Shown piece by piece: positions 1 through 7,566 of a stretch of DNA of 10,247 bases (the first letter of the stretch is position 1; each line of letters opens with the position of its first letter). Source of the DNA: Ignavibacteriales bacterium (GTDB lineage Bacteria; Bacteroidota; Ignavibacteria; Ignavibacteriales; Ignavibacteriaceae); contig JAGUXE010000333.1 in NCBI GenBank assembly GCA_020061995.1, forward strand, positions 1 through 10,247, given 5' to 3'. A program made the position numbers and the translations under genes. The notes under the pieces were generated by a model. That model searched no databases, was not told where the DNA came from, and saw only the letters and a list, made by a program, of their open reading frames with translations.

Positions 1-45
1 GAGTTTAATAAATCAGTTTTAGGAAAATTAGCAGTTATCAGGTGA
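1..45 (+). CDS. 3' end of an upstream gene, possibly a T9SS-sorted protein (porU-like or other client)
   Basis: Frame 1 is open from the window edge and ends at a TGA at 43-45, giving the tail EFNKSVLGKLAVIR. Its last eight residues (GKLAVIR preceded by L) resemble the end of the T9SS sorting domain of the 1006-residue protein in this window, which ends IKIAVVK. Both show the Lys, hydrophobic run, basic-residue pattern of the last strand of T9SS type A sorting domains. The gene just upstream of porV in Porphyromonas and Flavobacterium is porU, a gingipain-like sortase that itself carries such a domain, so porU is an attractive guess. With only 14 residues visible, this frame may also be non-coding, and the identity is inference. 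Confidence 0.4.
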   Translation, partial: EFNKSVLGKLAVIR

Positions 46-88
46 GCCAGTAATAATAATTATTTAATGTGTGATGGGGTTCAAATCC

Positions 89-118
89 TTGTTATGAGTT
101 AGAAAAATTTTCTATATT
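89..118 (+). promoter_or_regulatory. Possible sigma70-like promoter for the porV block
   Basis: TTGTTA at 89-94 (four of six matches to TTGACA) is followed after 18 bases by TATATT at 113-118 (five of six matches to TATAAT). Transcription would start near 125 and leave a leader of about 84 bases before porV. No Bacteroidetes-type TAnnTTTG box is seen at a suitable place in this leader. In an AT-rich intergenic stretch such matches arise by chance, so this is only a candidate. Confidence 0.3.
100..114 (+). repeat. Perfect inverted repeat TAGAAAA-A-TTTTCTA, possible operator
   Basis: Seven-base arms at 100-106 and 108-114 flank a single A at 107. The repeat lies in the spacer of the candidate porV promoter and overlaps the first two bases of its -10 box. 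That is where a repressor dimer site would be effective. The one-base centre makes it a poor RNA hairpin, so a DNA site is the more natural reading. Composition is AT-rich, and no known regulator motif is recognised. Confidence 0.3.
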
Positions 119-193
119 ACACAGTTGTAATTGAAAAAATAGATTCTCATATCCTAAAAATAAAAATAAAGTTTTCAAAAATTAATTCATTTG

Positions 194-201
194 TTTGGAG
201 G
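194..201 (+). promoter_or_regulatory. Strong Shine-Dalgarno site that fixes the porV start
   Basis: TTTGGAGG ends seven bases before the ATG at 209. An upstream in-frame TTG at 191 overlaps this site and cannot be the real start if the site is used. Starting at 209 also gives a clean signal peptide beginning MKFLKSF. It is the strongest ribosome binding site in the window; the next three genes have weak or no such site. Confidence 0.8.
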
Positions 202-208
202 TTACTTC

Positions 209-1369
209 ATGAAGTTTCTCAAAAGCTTCTTAATGGTCAGTTTGGTCTTTTTTAGTTTTATTAAATCAACACATGCTCAGGGTGAAGCAGCGGTTCCGTT
301 TTTACTATTAGCTCCAGACTCAAGAGGTGGTGGAATTGGTGAATCAGGTACAGGACTAGCTGATAATGCTGCGGCAATTTTTTGGAATCCCGCTGGTATT
401 GCATTTTTAACCGGAACTGAATTCAGTGTAACACACAGTAATTGGCTTCCGCAGTTTAAGCTCGATTTGTTTTATGATTATTTAACATATAGACAATATT
501 TTGAAGAGCTAAACGGTTCGGTTACATCAAGTATAACTTATATGAACTATGGTGAGTTCGTAAGAACCGGTCCAGATTCTCCTGATCCGATAGGAACATT
601 TCGTTCTTTCGATGCAGCATTAACTGTTGGTTATGCAACCAAATTATCAACCGATTGGGGTTTGGGATTTAACTTCAGACTTATACATAGTAATCTTTCT
701 GATAAACCTACAGCAGAAGAACAAGGCTCCGGCGTAGCCACTACGGTAAGTTTTGATATTGGTGCGATGTGGAGACCTGCCACATTTACTCTTCCTTTCA
801 TTGACGAAAATATTGGGAACCAAATCAGTATCGGAATGAATTTGAGTAATCTAGGTCCAAAAATATTTTATATCGATCAAGCACAAGCCGATCCGATTCC
901 AACCAATTTTCGTTTAGGATTTGCATACCGAATTTTCAGTGATGAATATAATTCTTTAACATTCACGCTCGATTTTAGTAAATTACTGGTAAATAAAGAT
1001 ACAACAGGACAGAGCGATCAATTCTATAAAGCGTTATTTACATCGTGGACAAGTAAGCCCTTAAAAGAGGAACTACGTGATATTGTTACATCGGCGGGTC
1101 TGGAATATTGGTATGGTACTCCCGGTGAATTTTTATTTGCATTACGTTCCGGAATATTTTATGAAGACCCCTCATATGGGAACAGAAAATTCTTGACACT
1201 CGGTGCCGGTATACGTTATGATTTATACGGATTTGATTTCAGTTATATCTCGACATCAGTATTCAAAGGTGGTGAGAATCATCCTCTTTCTGATACTCTT
1301 CGTTTTACATTCTTGGTTGGTTGGGGTGCAGTTCCTGAAAGTTCACAAGGATTACCAAGAGGTATTTAA
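209..1369 (+). CDS. porV: PorV, type IX secretion outer-membrane shuttle protein (PorV/PorQ family)
   Basis: PorV is an outer-membrane beta-barrel that collects cargo from the T9SS translocon and delivers it to the PorU sortase for cleavage and surface attachment. The protein has 386 residues, close to family length. Residues 1-23 form a signal peptide with likely cleavage THA|Q at Gln24. The family signature is clear: APDSRGGGIG at 35-44, FWNPAG at 58-63, a WLPQF segment at 79-83, and near the end HPLSDTLRFTF, which matches the usual PLxxTLRF final strand. The rest shows alternating barrel-type strands. A tail of 14 residues, GAVPESSQGLPRGI, follows the last strand, where many barrels stop at an aromatic residue. 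The start is 209 because of the strong ribosome site just upstream. The gene lies five bases ahead of a T9SS client gene and is probably cotranscribed with it. FCB genomes can carry several PorV/PorQ paralogs, so this could be a client-linked paralog rather than the main PorV. Confidence 0.75.
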   Translation: MKFLKSFLMVSLVFFSFIKSTHAQGEAAVPFLLLAPDSRGGGIGESGTGLADNAAAIFWNPAGIAFLTGTEFSVTHSNWLPQFKLDLFYDYLTYRQYFEELNGSVTSSITYMNYGEFVRTGPDSPDPIGTFRSFDAALTVGYATKLSTDWGLGFNFRLIHSNLSDKPTAEEQGSGVATTVSFDIGAMWRPATFTLPFIDENIGNQISIGMNLSNLGPKIFYIDQAQADPIPTNFRLGFAYRIFSDEYNSLTFTLDFSKLLVNKDTTGQSDQFYKALFTSWTSKPLKEELRDIVTSAGLEYWYGTPGEFLFALRSGIFYEDPSYGNRKFLTLGAGIRYDLYGFDFSYISTSVFKGGENHPLSDTLRFTFLVGWGAVPESSQGLPRGI

Positions 1370-1374
1370 TATAA

Positions 1375-4300
1375 ATGGGAAATTTTAATATTTTTTTTAC
1401 CTCTATTTTACTTTGCTTGGGCAGTCTCTCTGCCCAAACATTTTTAAAACATTCTTTCCCATCAGGAAACAACAAAAACTCCATTCAGGTTACCGCTAGT
1501 ATTGATACTTTGAGAGTTCTTGCCATAATGGTAGATTTTCAGTATTCAAAGGATGCGACAACAACCGGAAACGGAAAGTTTGATTCCATTTACACTAAGG
1601 ATTATGGTAAAAGTATTCTTGATCCACTTCCACATAACAAGGAATATTTTGAAGCGCATCTGCAGTTCGCAAAAAACTATTTCGCTAAGGTTTCTAAAAA
1701 TAATTTGGTCATCGAATATGAAGTCCTTCCTTCAGTAATAACTGTTTCGAAGAATATGAAAAGTTATTCACCTCCAATTAAATCATCTGATTTCTCTACC
1801 ATGACTGAATTAGTTTCCGAAGCCTGGTTATTAGCGGGTAATACTTTCCCCACATTTGATTTCAATAAGTTTCAACTCTTCACAATATTTCATGCTGGTG
1901 TTGGTCGAGATGTTTCATTACCCGGAAGTATTGGTAATGAACGAGATCTACCATCCGTCTATCTAGGTTTGAATACGTTAAGAAATTATCTCGGTTCATC
2001 ATTCAATGGATTTCCCATCGGGAATACTTTAATTAAAAATTCTATTATTCTTCCTCAAACACAAAATAGAGAGTTGGATACATATTCGGGAAAATATTTA
2101 GTCCAATTAACCTTCAATGGTTTATTAGTCTCAAGTATTGCGAGCCATCTGGGATTACCTGATTTGTTTGATACAAAAACCGGATTAAGTGCAATTGGAA
2201 AATTCGGATTGATGGATGGTCAATCAATTTTCGCTTATAATGGATTGTATCCACCCGAACCTTCAGCCTGGGAAAAAGTAACATTAGGTTGGGTTCAACC
2301 TGTTGAAATAGTTAATAACGGGAGTTATAACTTAACTACAGAAATATATTCAAATTTTTCAGATACCGTTATAGTAAAAGTTCCGATTAATGATACAGAG
2401 TACTTCTTATTAGAAAATCGAAGAAGAGATGCTTTATCGAACGGGTCTGTTTTAACAATTTGGAATGATGGTGTTTATACAACAAAAACATTTGCTAAAG
2501 ATACTACAGGATATTACAGTTTTTCGGTTGATTCTGTTTCAGGTGTAGTTGTTGATGTTGATGAATTTGACTGGGCTGTCCCTGGAAATGGAATTGTAAT
2601 TTGGCATATTGATGAAAAAATTATTAATGAAAAGTGGGCAACCAATGAAATAAATGCCGATAAAAACATGCGTGGTGTTGATGTTGAGGAAGCAGATGGT
2701 ATTCAGGATATCGGAAGACAATTTCAAACAATATTTGGAGATATAGTAATTGGTGAAGGTTCATATGAGGACTTTTGGTTTTCGAAAAATGACTCTAAAT
2801 TATTTGCAAATAAATTCGACTCCAAATCTTTACCGAATACAAACTCTAACAACGGTGCAAAAAGCCTAATATCATTCTCTGATTTTTCTGACTCAGCGAA
2901 CGTGATGAGTTTTCGAATTGCTTTTGGGGATTCGCTCATTCAAAAACTTTATAGTTTGCAAGTCCCATTCCAAACTCCGGTCCAAGAAGTAAAAGTTTTT
3001 AGAAAAAATCTTATAGATTATTATGTATATAGAAGTAACAAAAATGTAGCAATAGTATCATCAACAGATGATTCAGTTTATCCGTTAAATGACTTTTCAG
3101 AAAAGGAAATTGCACTTTTTAATAATGGTAATAATACATATCTGATTGGTGTAAACGGAAACTTCTTGAACATTTTTCTGATGAATGATTCCATTTCAAT
3201 TTTTTCTCATAATCTCGGTTCATCGATTTCTACAGCTCCTTCAATTATCAAAAATATCTCTGAACAGGCTAAAATATTTTTGGGTACAGCCGATGGAAAA
3301 TTATTACAAATAGATCTAAATACGATTACTCCAACATTTAATGGGATAATTAGTAGTGAGAATAAAGCTTCAGAGCCGATAAAGTTTTTATCCATCAACA
3401 ATAATAATTATTCTCTAGTTTCTCAAGTTTTGATTGCTGGAAATCCTGATAATTCAATCTTTAATTACTATGATAATAATGACAGAAACTTTTCCGGTCA
3501 AGGGGAAGTCACTCAGTTTTCAATGACTAAAAATCGCCTGGCACAGGATGTTTCTATTTTCTTGATAGATAAAAGGAGATTTGAGATATATCTGAATGGT
3601 GTTTTATCAACTTCATTTAATTCAAAATGGGGAGAAATAAATTCTTTTGGTCTAGGTGATATTAAACAAGACGGTGAAAATTATATTGTCTTTGCAACGG
3701 GAAATAAATTAATCGCTATAAATTATAGTGGAGTAGTTGCTGACAATTTTCCTTTTGAAATTGAGATTGAATCGTCTTTTTTAGCAAATGTTTTAATTGG
3801 TGATTTTGCTCTTGATGCGAAATCTGAAATTATTGCAGTTACAAGTGATGGAAAAATGTTTGCAATAAACGGTGGTAGTGGTAAACTAGTTCCTGGATTT
3901 CCTATTGCTATTGATGAGGCAGATATCATTAATACATATTTTTTTAATCACGATAGGAAATCATCGATTTCTCTTTTTAATTCGAAGGGAAAATTGAATT
4001 CATGGGTCATTGGAGCAACTGAAGGAACTTATTACTGGAATGGTAGAAACGGATGTTCGCAAAATCAAAATTTTGTGGATGTTGCCTCAATGGTAAATTC
4101 GATCAATACTTTTTTCCCAAAAAATCGTGCATATAATTACCCTAATCCTGTCTATGATGCACAAACTTATATTCGTTATTATGTTAGTGAAGACTCCAAA
4201 ATCAATATTAAAATCTTTGATGTAGCCGGAGATATGGTAACTGAATTGAATGATTTTGCACGCGCAACCATAGATAATGAGACAATATGGAATGTGTCCA

Positions 4301-4395
4301 ATATTCAAAGTGGTGTTTACTTAGCTCGAATAATGGCTGAAAGTACATCGGGTAAAAAAGAATCAACTATAATCAAAATTGCTGTTGTTAAATAA
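1375..4395 (+). CDS. T9SS-secreted M6 metalloprotease-like protein with degenerate active site, propeller region and C-terminal sorting domain
   Basis: 1006 residues. A signal peptide (1-20) is likely cleaved LSA|Q. Residues about 45-530 follow the M6 (immune inhibitor A-like) family: FEAHLQFAKNYFAKVS, IFHAGVGRD, LGLPDLFDT (259-267), the Met-turn-like GLMDG (278-282), AWEKVTLGW (298-306), GIVIWHIDE (406-414) and RGVDVEEADG (433-442). However, the zinc motif HExGH that should precede LGLPD is SSIAS at 253-257, so both His ligands and the Glu base are absent; only the Asp of LPD (263) remains. The protein is therefore predicted not to be a metalloprotease. Residues about 540-890 look like propeller or FG-GAP blades, for example LGDIKQDG near 760 and IGDFALDAKSEI near 808 followed by GFPIAI. 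Residues about 919-1006 form a T9SS type A sorting domain (NYPNP, IKIFDVAGDMV, SGVYLARI), so the product should cross the outer membrane and be attached to or released from the cell surface. It starts five bases after porV with only a distant AAGAGG (1357-1362). The reading frame is intact over 3 kb, which argues against recent decay. Confidence 0.85.
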   Translation: MGNFNIFFTSILLCLGSLSAQTFLKHSFPSGNNKNSIQVTASIDTLRVLAIMVDFQYSKDATTTGNGKFDSIYTKDYGKSILDPLPHNKEYFEAHLQFAKNYFAKVSKNNLVIEYEVLPSVITVSKNMKSYSPPIKSSDFSTMTELVSEAWLLAGNTFPTFDFNKFQLFTIFHAGVGRDVSLPGSIGNERDLPSVYLGLNTLRNYLGSSFNGFPIGNTLIKNSIILPQTQNRELDTYSGKYLVQLTFNGLLVSSIASHLGLPDLFDTKTGLSAIGKFGLMDGQSIFAYNGLYPPEPSAWEKVTLGWVQPVEIVNNGSYNLTTEIYSNFSDTVIVKVPINDTEYFLLENRRRDALSNGSVLTIWNDGVYTTKTFAKDTTGYYSFSVDSVSGVVVDVDEFDWAVPGNGIVIWHIDEKIINEKWATNEINADKNMRGVDVEEADGIQDIGRQFQTIFGDIVIGEGSYEDFWFSKNDSKLFANKFDSKSLPNTNSNNGAKSLISFSDFSDSANVMSFRIAFGDSLIQKLYSLQVPFQTPVQEVKVFRKNLIDYYVYRSNKNVAIVSSTDDSVYPLNDFSEKEIALFNNGNNTYLIGVNGNFLNIFLMNDSISIFSHNLGSSISTAPSIIKNISEQAKIFLGTADGKLLQIDLNTITPTFNGIISSENKASEPIKFLSINNNNYSLVSQVLIAGNPDNSIFNYYDNNDRNFSGQGEVTQFSMTKNRLAQDVSIFLIDKRRFEIYLNGVLSTSFNSKWGEINSFGLGDIKQDGENYIVFATGNKLIAINYSGVVADNFPFEIEIESSFLANVLIGDFALDAKSEIIAVTSDGKMFAINGGSGKLVPGFPIAIDEADIINTYFFNHDRKSSISLFNSKGKLNSWVIGATEGTYYWNGRNGCSQNQNFVDVASMVNSINTFFPKNRAYNYPNPVYDAQTYIRYYVSEDSKINIKIFDVAGDMVTELNDFARATIDNETIWNVSNIQSGVYLARIMAESTSGKKESTIIKIAVVK
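1417..1437 (+). other. GC-rich hairpin with trailing T-run inside the signal-peptide codons of the M6-like gene
   Basis: TTGGGCAG (1417-1424) and CTGCCCAA (1430-1437) form a perfect eight-base-pair stem with a five-base loop TCTCT. ACA and then five T residues (1441-1445) follow. The stem is GC-rich against an AT-rich background and begins about 40 bases after the start codon. It looks like a weak intragenic terminator or a translation-slowing structure that could lower expression of the large gene relative to porV. The T-run is displaced by three bases and is short, so efficient termination is doubtful, and coding for the LGSLSAQ cleavage region may explain the bases. Confidence 0.35.
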
Positions 4396-4418
4396 TTTCT
4401 GACAATTTCACTGCAGTC

Positions 4419-4432
4419 AATAAACGTTTATT
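4419..4432 (+). repeat. 14-base perfect palindrome between the M6-like and peptidase-barrel genes
   Basis: AATAAACGTTTATT is its own reverse complement and lies in the 64-base gap 4396-4459, 27 bases before the next start codon. With no unpaired centre it fits a dimeric regulator site better than an RNA hairpin, and no T-run follows, so it is not a convincing terminator. No regulator family is recognised from it. Confidence 0.4.
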
Positions 4433-4459
4433 AAAGAATACGGAACTAAACTCTATCAT

Positions 4460-7400
4460 ATGTTTATAAAAGTAAAGCATTTTCTTCTGATAATTATTTT
4501 AACATCAGTAGTAGCCAAAGGACAACTTACAGAATATCACCCTGAATTGGATTGGTTTACAATCAAAGGGGAAAATATTGAAGTTCATTACCACAACGGC
4601 GCAGAGAGAACGGCAAAAGTTGTTGCAAAAATTGCTGACGAGGTATGGGGACCTATAACATCATTGTATGAATATGAACCGGAAACGGTTCATTATGTTA
4701 TTAAGGACATTGATGATTATTCAAATGGGGCGACATATTTTTTTGATAATAAAATTGAGATATGGACAAGCGCCCTTGATTTTGATTTAAGAGGAACCCA
4801 CAATTGGCTAAGAAATGTTATCTCACATGAATTTGCTCATATGGTTCAAATTCAAGCTTCACTTAAAACCGGAAGAAGAATTCCTGCTCTTTACCTGCAA
4901 TGGTTGAATTACGAGGATGAAAGAAGACCCGATATATTATATGGTTTTCCTAATGTCATAGTTTCGTATCCTATCGCTTCTCTAAACATGCCTGCCTGGT
5001 TTGCAGAGGGGACAGCCCAATATATGAGAAGAGAATTCGACTATGATAATTGGGACTCGCATCGAGATATGATTCTCCGTTCTTACGTATTGGATGATAA
5101 AATGCTCACATGGAATCAAATGGGAGTATTTGATAAATCATCTTTGGGTAATGAATCTGTTTATAATTCTGGCTTTGCACTAACTTCATACATCGCTCAA
5201 AGATATGGTGAAGATAAACTTAGATTGATTACTAAAGCACTTGGAAGACTCACTAACTTCACAATTGATGCTGCAATTTATGATGTCTTAGGCATCACGG
5301 GTAATCAACTTTACAAAGAGTGGAAAACCTTTTTAACCGATGATTATAAAACACGTACCCAAAAAGTGATTGATAATAATATCTCAGGTGATTTGATAAT
5401 CTCAAAAGGTTTTGGAAATTTCTATCCTCAATATTCAAAAGATGCAAAAAAAGTCTATTACATTTCTAATAAAACAAGTGACTATTTTTCTCCTTCAGGA
5501 ATATATTGTTATGATATTGAAACTAAAGAGGATAAACTTATCAAAATGGGAGTAAGATCGACTTTCTCACTATTTGATGATGATTCCAAAATCCTTTATG
5601 CAAAACTTTCCGATGATAATCCAAAGTGGTACAACGTACATGATTTGTATGTTTATGACATTAAAACAGAAAAAGAAGTTAGATTAACCTATAACTTAAG
5701 AGCGGATCAACCTTCGCTATCACATGACGGTAATTATATTGTGTTTCTTTTTCAAAAAGATGGGACATCAAATATCGGTATGGTTGATAAAGATGGTAAA
5801 AATTTTAAGAGACTAACAAACTTTGAAAACGGCGAACAGGTTTATAATCCAAAGTTTGCGTTCGATAATTCGTCTGTAATTTTTGATTACTCATATCATA
5901 ACACCCGTGATATTGCATCAGTAAATGTTGATGGAAGTAATTTTAGATTTATAATCCAAACAGAAAATGATGAGAGAAATCCTCTTATTGATACAGAAGG
6001 GAATTTAATTTTTTCATCAGACAAAACCGGTATTTTTAATTTGTATAGAATGGATTTAAAATCTTCGAAAGAAACACAACTTACAAATGTTACCGGTGGG
6101 GCATTTATGCCCTCAATTAACACGTCAAATGATATCGTATATGCAGGTTATACATCTTCTGGTTATAAAATATTTTCACTAAAACAAACCGATATGTCAA
6201 GGGTAAAACCTGGTTCTGATTACACTAGTATAGAAAATCCACCCTTAAATGATATTTCAAAATTAAATGGGGATATTCAGAGTTTTGACATAAATAGATT
6301 AAAAAACTTTAATGATATTAATTTGGATAACTTTACTACCGAAAAATATTCCGGAGCATTTTCTAAATTAAGTTTTTTCCCCTTTATTAGAATTGACAAT
6401 TATAACACTTCAAATAAATTTAGCGAGAAAGTTAAACCGGGTGTTTACGTCGCGTCCAGCGATATGCTGAATAGATATTCTCTATTTGCAGGAGGATCAA
6501 TCAACACTCGACTAGAACGTGATCTTTTTATGATATTTGAATATAAAAACAAATTGCCTCTTTTCTTTCAACTCGGATTAAAACCGGAACTCGCTTTAGA
6601 AATTTACAATATTACCAGAAAAGCAAATGTAGATTTGAACTTCGATGAATACGATCCAGTTAAAACTGACGTGACATATAGTCTTTTTGAGGTTGATATT
6701 GCAGCAAAACATAGAATATTTGCACGTGGTAGCGATATTGAATTCCGATATATTTATAGCAGTTATACAGCAACGCTCGGAAGTTTCATAATCCCGGGTA
6801 TCGATGCACTGTATCCAACTTCAGATGATACCTATTTGCTCGGAAGTAATTTGCAAATGACTTATACATTACATGCAAATACTCCATACATTGATGCAGA
6901 TATAAACCCTATTCCGAGTCAGTTGGAAATTAAATACAATTATGAGATGAATAAATTTAATCCTGATGGTGAATATGAAGTTATTGATGGAATGTTACAA
7001 CCTCAATATAAAAACTTCAATTTTCATAAGATTGAATTAAATGCTCAACAAGGTTTCAGATTATTCCATGATCATTCTATTACGAACAGGCTAAGAGTTG
7101 GAAATATTTTTGGCAGCCAAGTACCTGATTTCTTTGATTTTTATTTAGGTGGGTTGGTTGGATTAAAATCATATCCATTTTACTCTGTAAGTGGAAATAA
7201 ATTGTTTTGGTATAATCTTACATATCGGTTCCCGCTATTCAAAAATATTGATGCGAAAATTGCACATTTATATGTCGACAAAATATTTTTCTCTATTTAC
7301 GGAGATATTGGAAATGCTTGGAATGGGGGGAAAGTTCCTTCGATAAAAGAATTCAAAAAGGGCGCTGGAGCAGAATTACGTATTGGGTTGAATTCATTCT

Positions 7401-7540
7401 ATCTCTTTCCAACAAGTGTTTTCTTCAATGCTTCTTACGGTTTTGACGAGATCGAACGAACAACTCGTGATAAACAAAAAGTTAAGTATGGGAAAGAATG
7501 GCGTTTTTACGGAGGCGTTCTTTTTGGTTTTGATTTTTAA
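4460..7540 (+). CDS. Outer-membrane fusion protein: gluzincin-type peptidase, PD40 propeller, Omp85/surface-antigen-like barrel
   Basis: 1026 residues. A signal peptide (1-21) is likely cleaved AKG|Q. The first domain (about 22-300) contains HEFAH at 123-127 and PAWFAEGTAQY with Glu183 following; HExxH plus a downstream Glu in a W-x-x-EG context is the zinc site of gluzincin (peptidase MA-like) families, and all three ligands and the catalytic Glu124 are present. Residues about 315-575 carry repeated WD40-like PD40 blades of the TolB type (for example DQPSLSHDGNYIVF, DGKNFKRLT, LYRMDLKSSKETQLTN). A polar Asn/Asp-rich linker leads to about 640-1026, an alternating barrel-like region with LGGLVGLKSYPF at 896-907, reminiscent of the Omp85 loop-6 region, and a terminal Phe (GFDF) as in outer-membrane barrels. 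No POTRA domain is seen. The likely job is proteolysis of an envelope or surface substrate by a domain tethered to an outer-membrane barrel; which side of the membrane it faces is not shown. The 64-base gap before it leaves open whether it shares a transcript with the upstream genes. No clear ribosome site is seen. Confidence 0.8.
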   Translation: MFIKVKHFLLIIILTSVVAKGQLTEYHPELDWFTIKGENIEVHYHNGAERTAKVVAKIADEVWGPITSLYEYEPETVHYVIKDIDDYSNGATYFFDNKIEIWTSALDFDLRGTHNWLRNVISHEFAHMVQIQASLKTGRRIPALYLQWLNYEDERRPDILYGFPNVIVSYPIASLNMPAWFAEGTAQYMRREFDYDNWDSHRDMILRSYVLDDKMLTWNQMGVFDKSSLGNESVYNSGFALTSYIAQRYGEDKLRLITKALGRLTNFTIDAAIYDVLGITGNQLYKEWKTFLTDDYKTRTQKVIDNNISGDLIISKGFGNFYPQYSKDAKKVYYISNKTSDYFSPSGIYCYDIETKEDKLIKMGVRSTFSLFDDDSKILYAKLSDDNPKWYNVHDLYVYDIKTEKEVRLTYNLRADQPSLSHDGNYIVFLFQKDGTSNIGMVDKDGKNFKRLTNFENGEQVYNPKFAFDNSSVIFDYSYHNTRDIASVNVDGSNFRFIIQTENDERNPLIDTEGNLIFSSDKTGIFNLYRMDLKSSKETQLTNVTGGAFMPSINTSNDIVYAGYTSSGYKIFSLKQTDMSRVKPGSDYTSIENPPLNDISKLNGDIQSFDINRLKNFNDINLDNFTTEKYSGAFSKLSFFPFIRIDNYNTSNKFSEKVKPGVYVASSDMLNRYSLFAGGSINTRLERDLFMIFEYKNKLPLFFQLGLKPELALEIYNITRKANVDLNFDEYDPVKTDVTYSLFEVDIAAKHRIFARGSDIEFRYIYSSYTATLGSFIIPGIDALYPTSDDTYLLGSNLQMTYTLHANTPYIDADINPIPSQLEIKYNYEMNKFNPDGEYEVIDGMLQPQYKNFNFHKIELNAQQGFRLFHDHSITNRLRVGNIFGSQVPDFFDFYLGGLVGLKSYPFYSVSGNKLFWYNLTYRFPLFKNIDAKIAHLYVDKIFFSIYGDIGNAWNGGKVPSIKEFKKGAGAELRIGLNSFYLFPTSVFFNASYGFDEIERTTRDKQKVKYGKEWRFYGGVLFGFDF

Positions 7541-7566
7541 ATAATCAGAAATAAAAATTTAAAATT

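Noticed and set aside
51..68. AT-rich palindromic TAATAATAATTATT run
   Set aside because: Low-complexity AT sequence in an intergenic region; symmetry is expected by chance.
74..94. tRNA T-arm-like string GGGGTTCAAATCC
   Set aside because: The loop resembles a T-loop, but the stem needs several G-U pairs, and no matching acceptor, D-arm or anticodon arm is found upstream, so no tRNA can be drawn.
191..208. Upstream in-frame TTG start for porV at 191
   Set aside because: It overlaps the strong Shine-Dalgarno site and would add six residues before a clean signal peptide; ATG at 209 is preferred.
2539..3929. Several minus-strand open frames of about 60-75 codons inside the M6-like gene
   Set aside because: They lie opposite a well-supported coding gene, lack ribosome sites and show no recognisable protein features.
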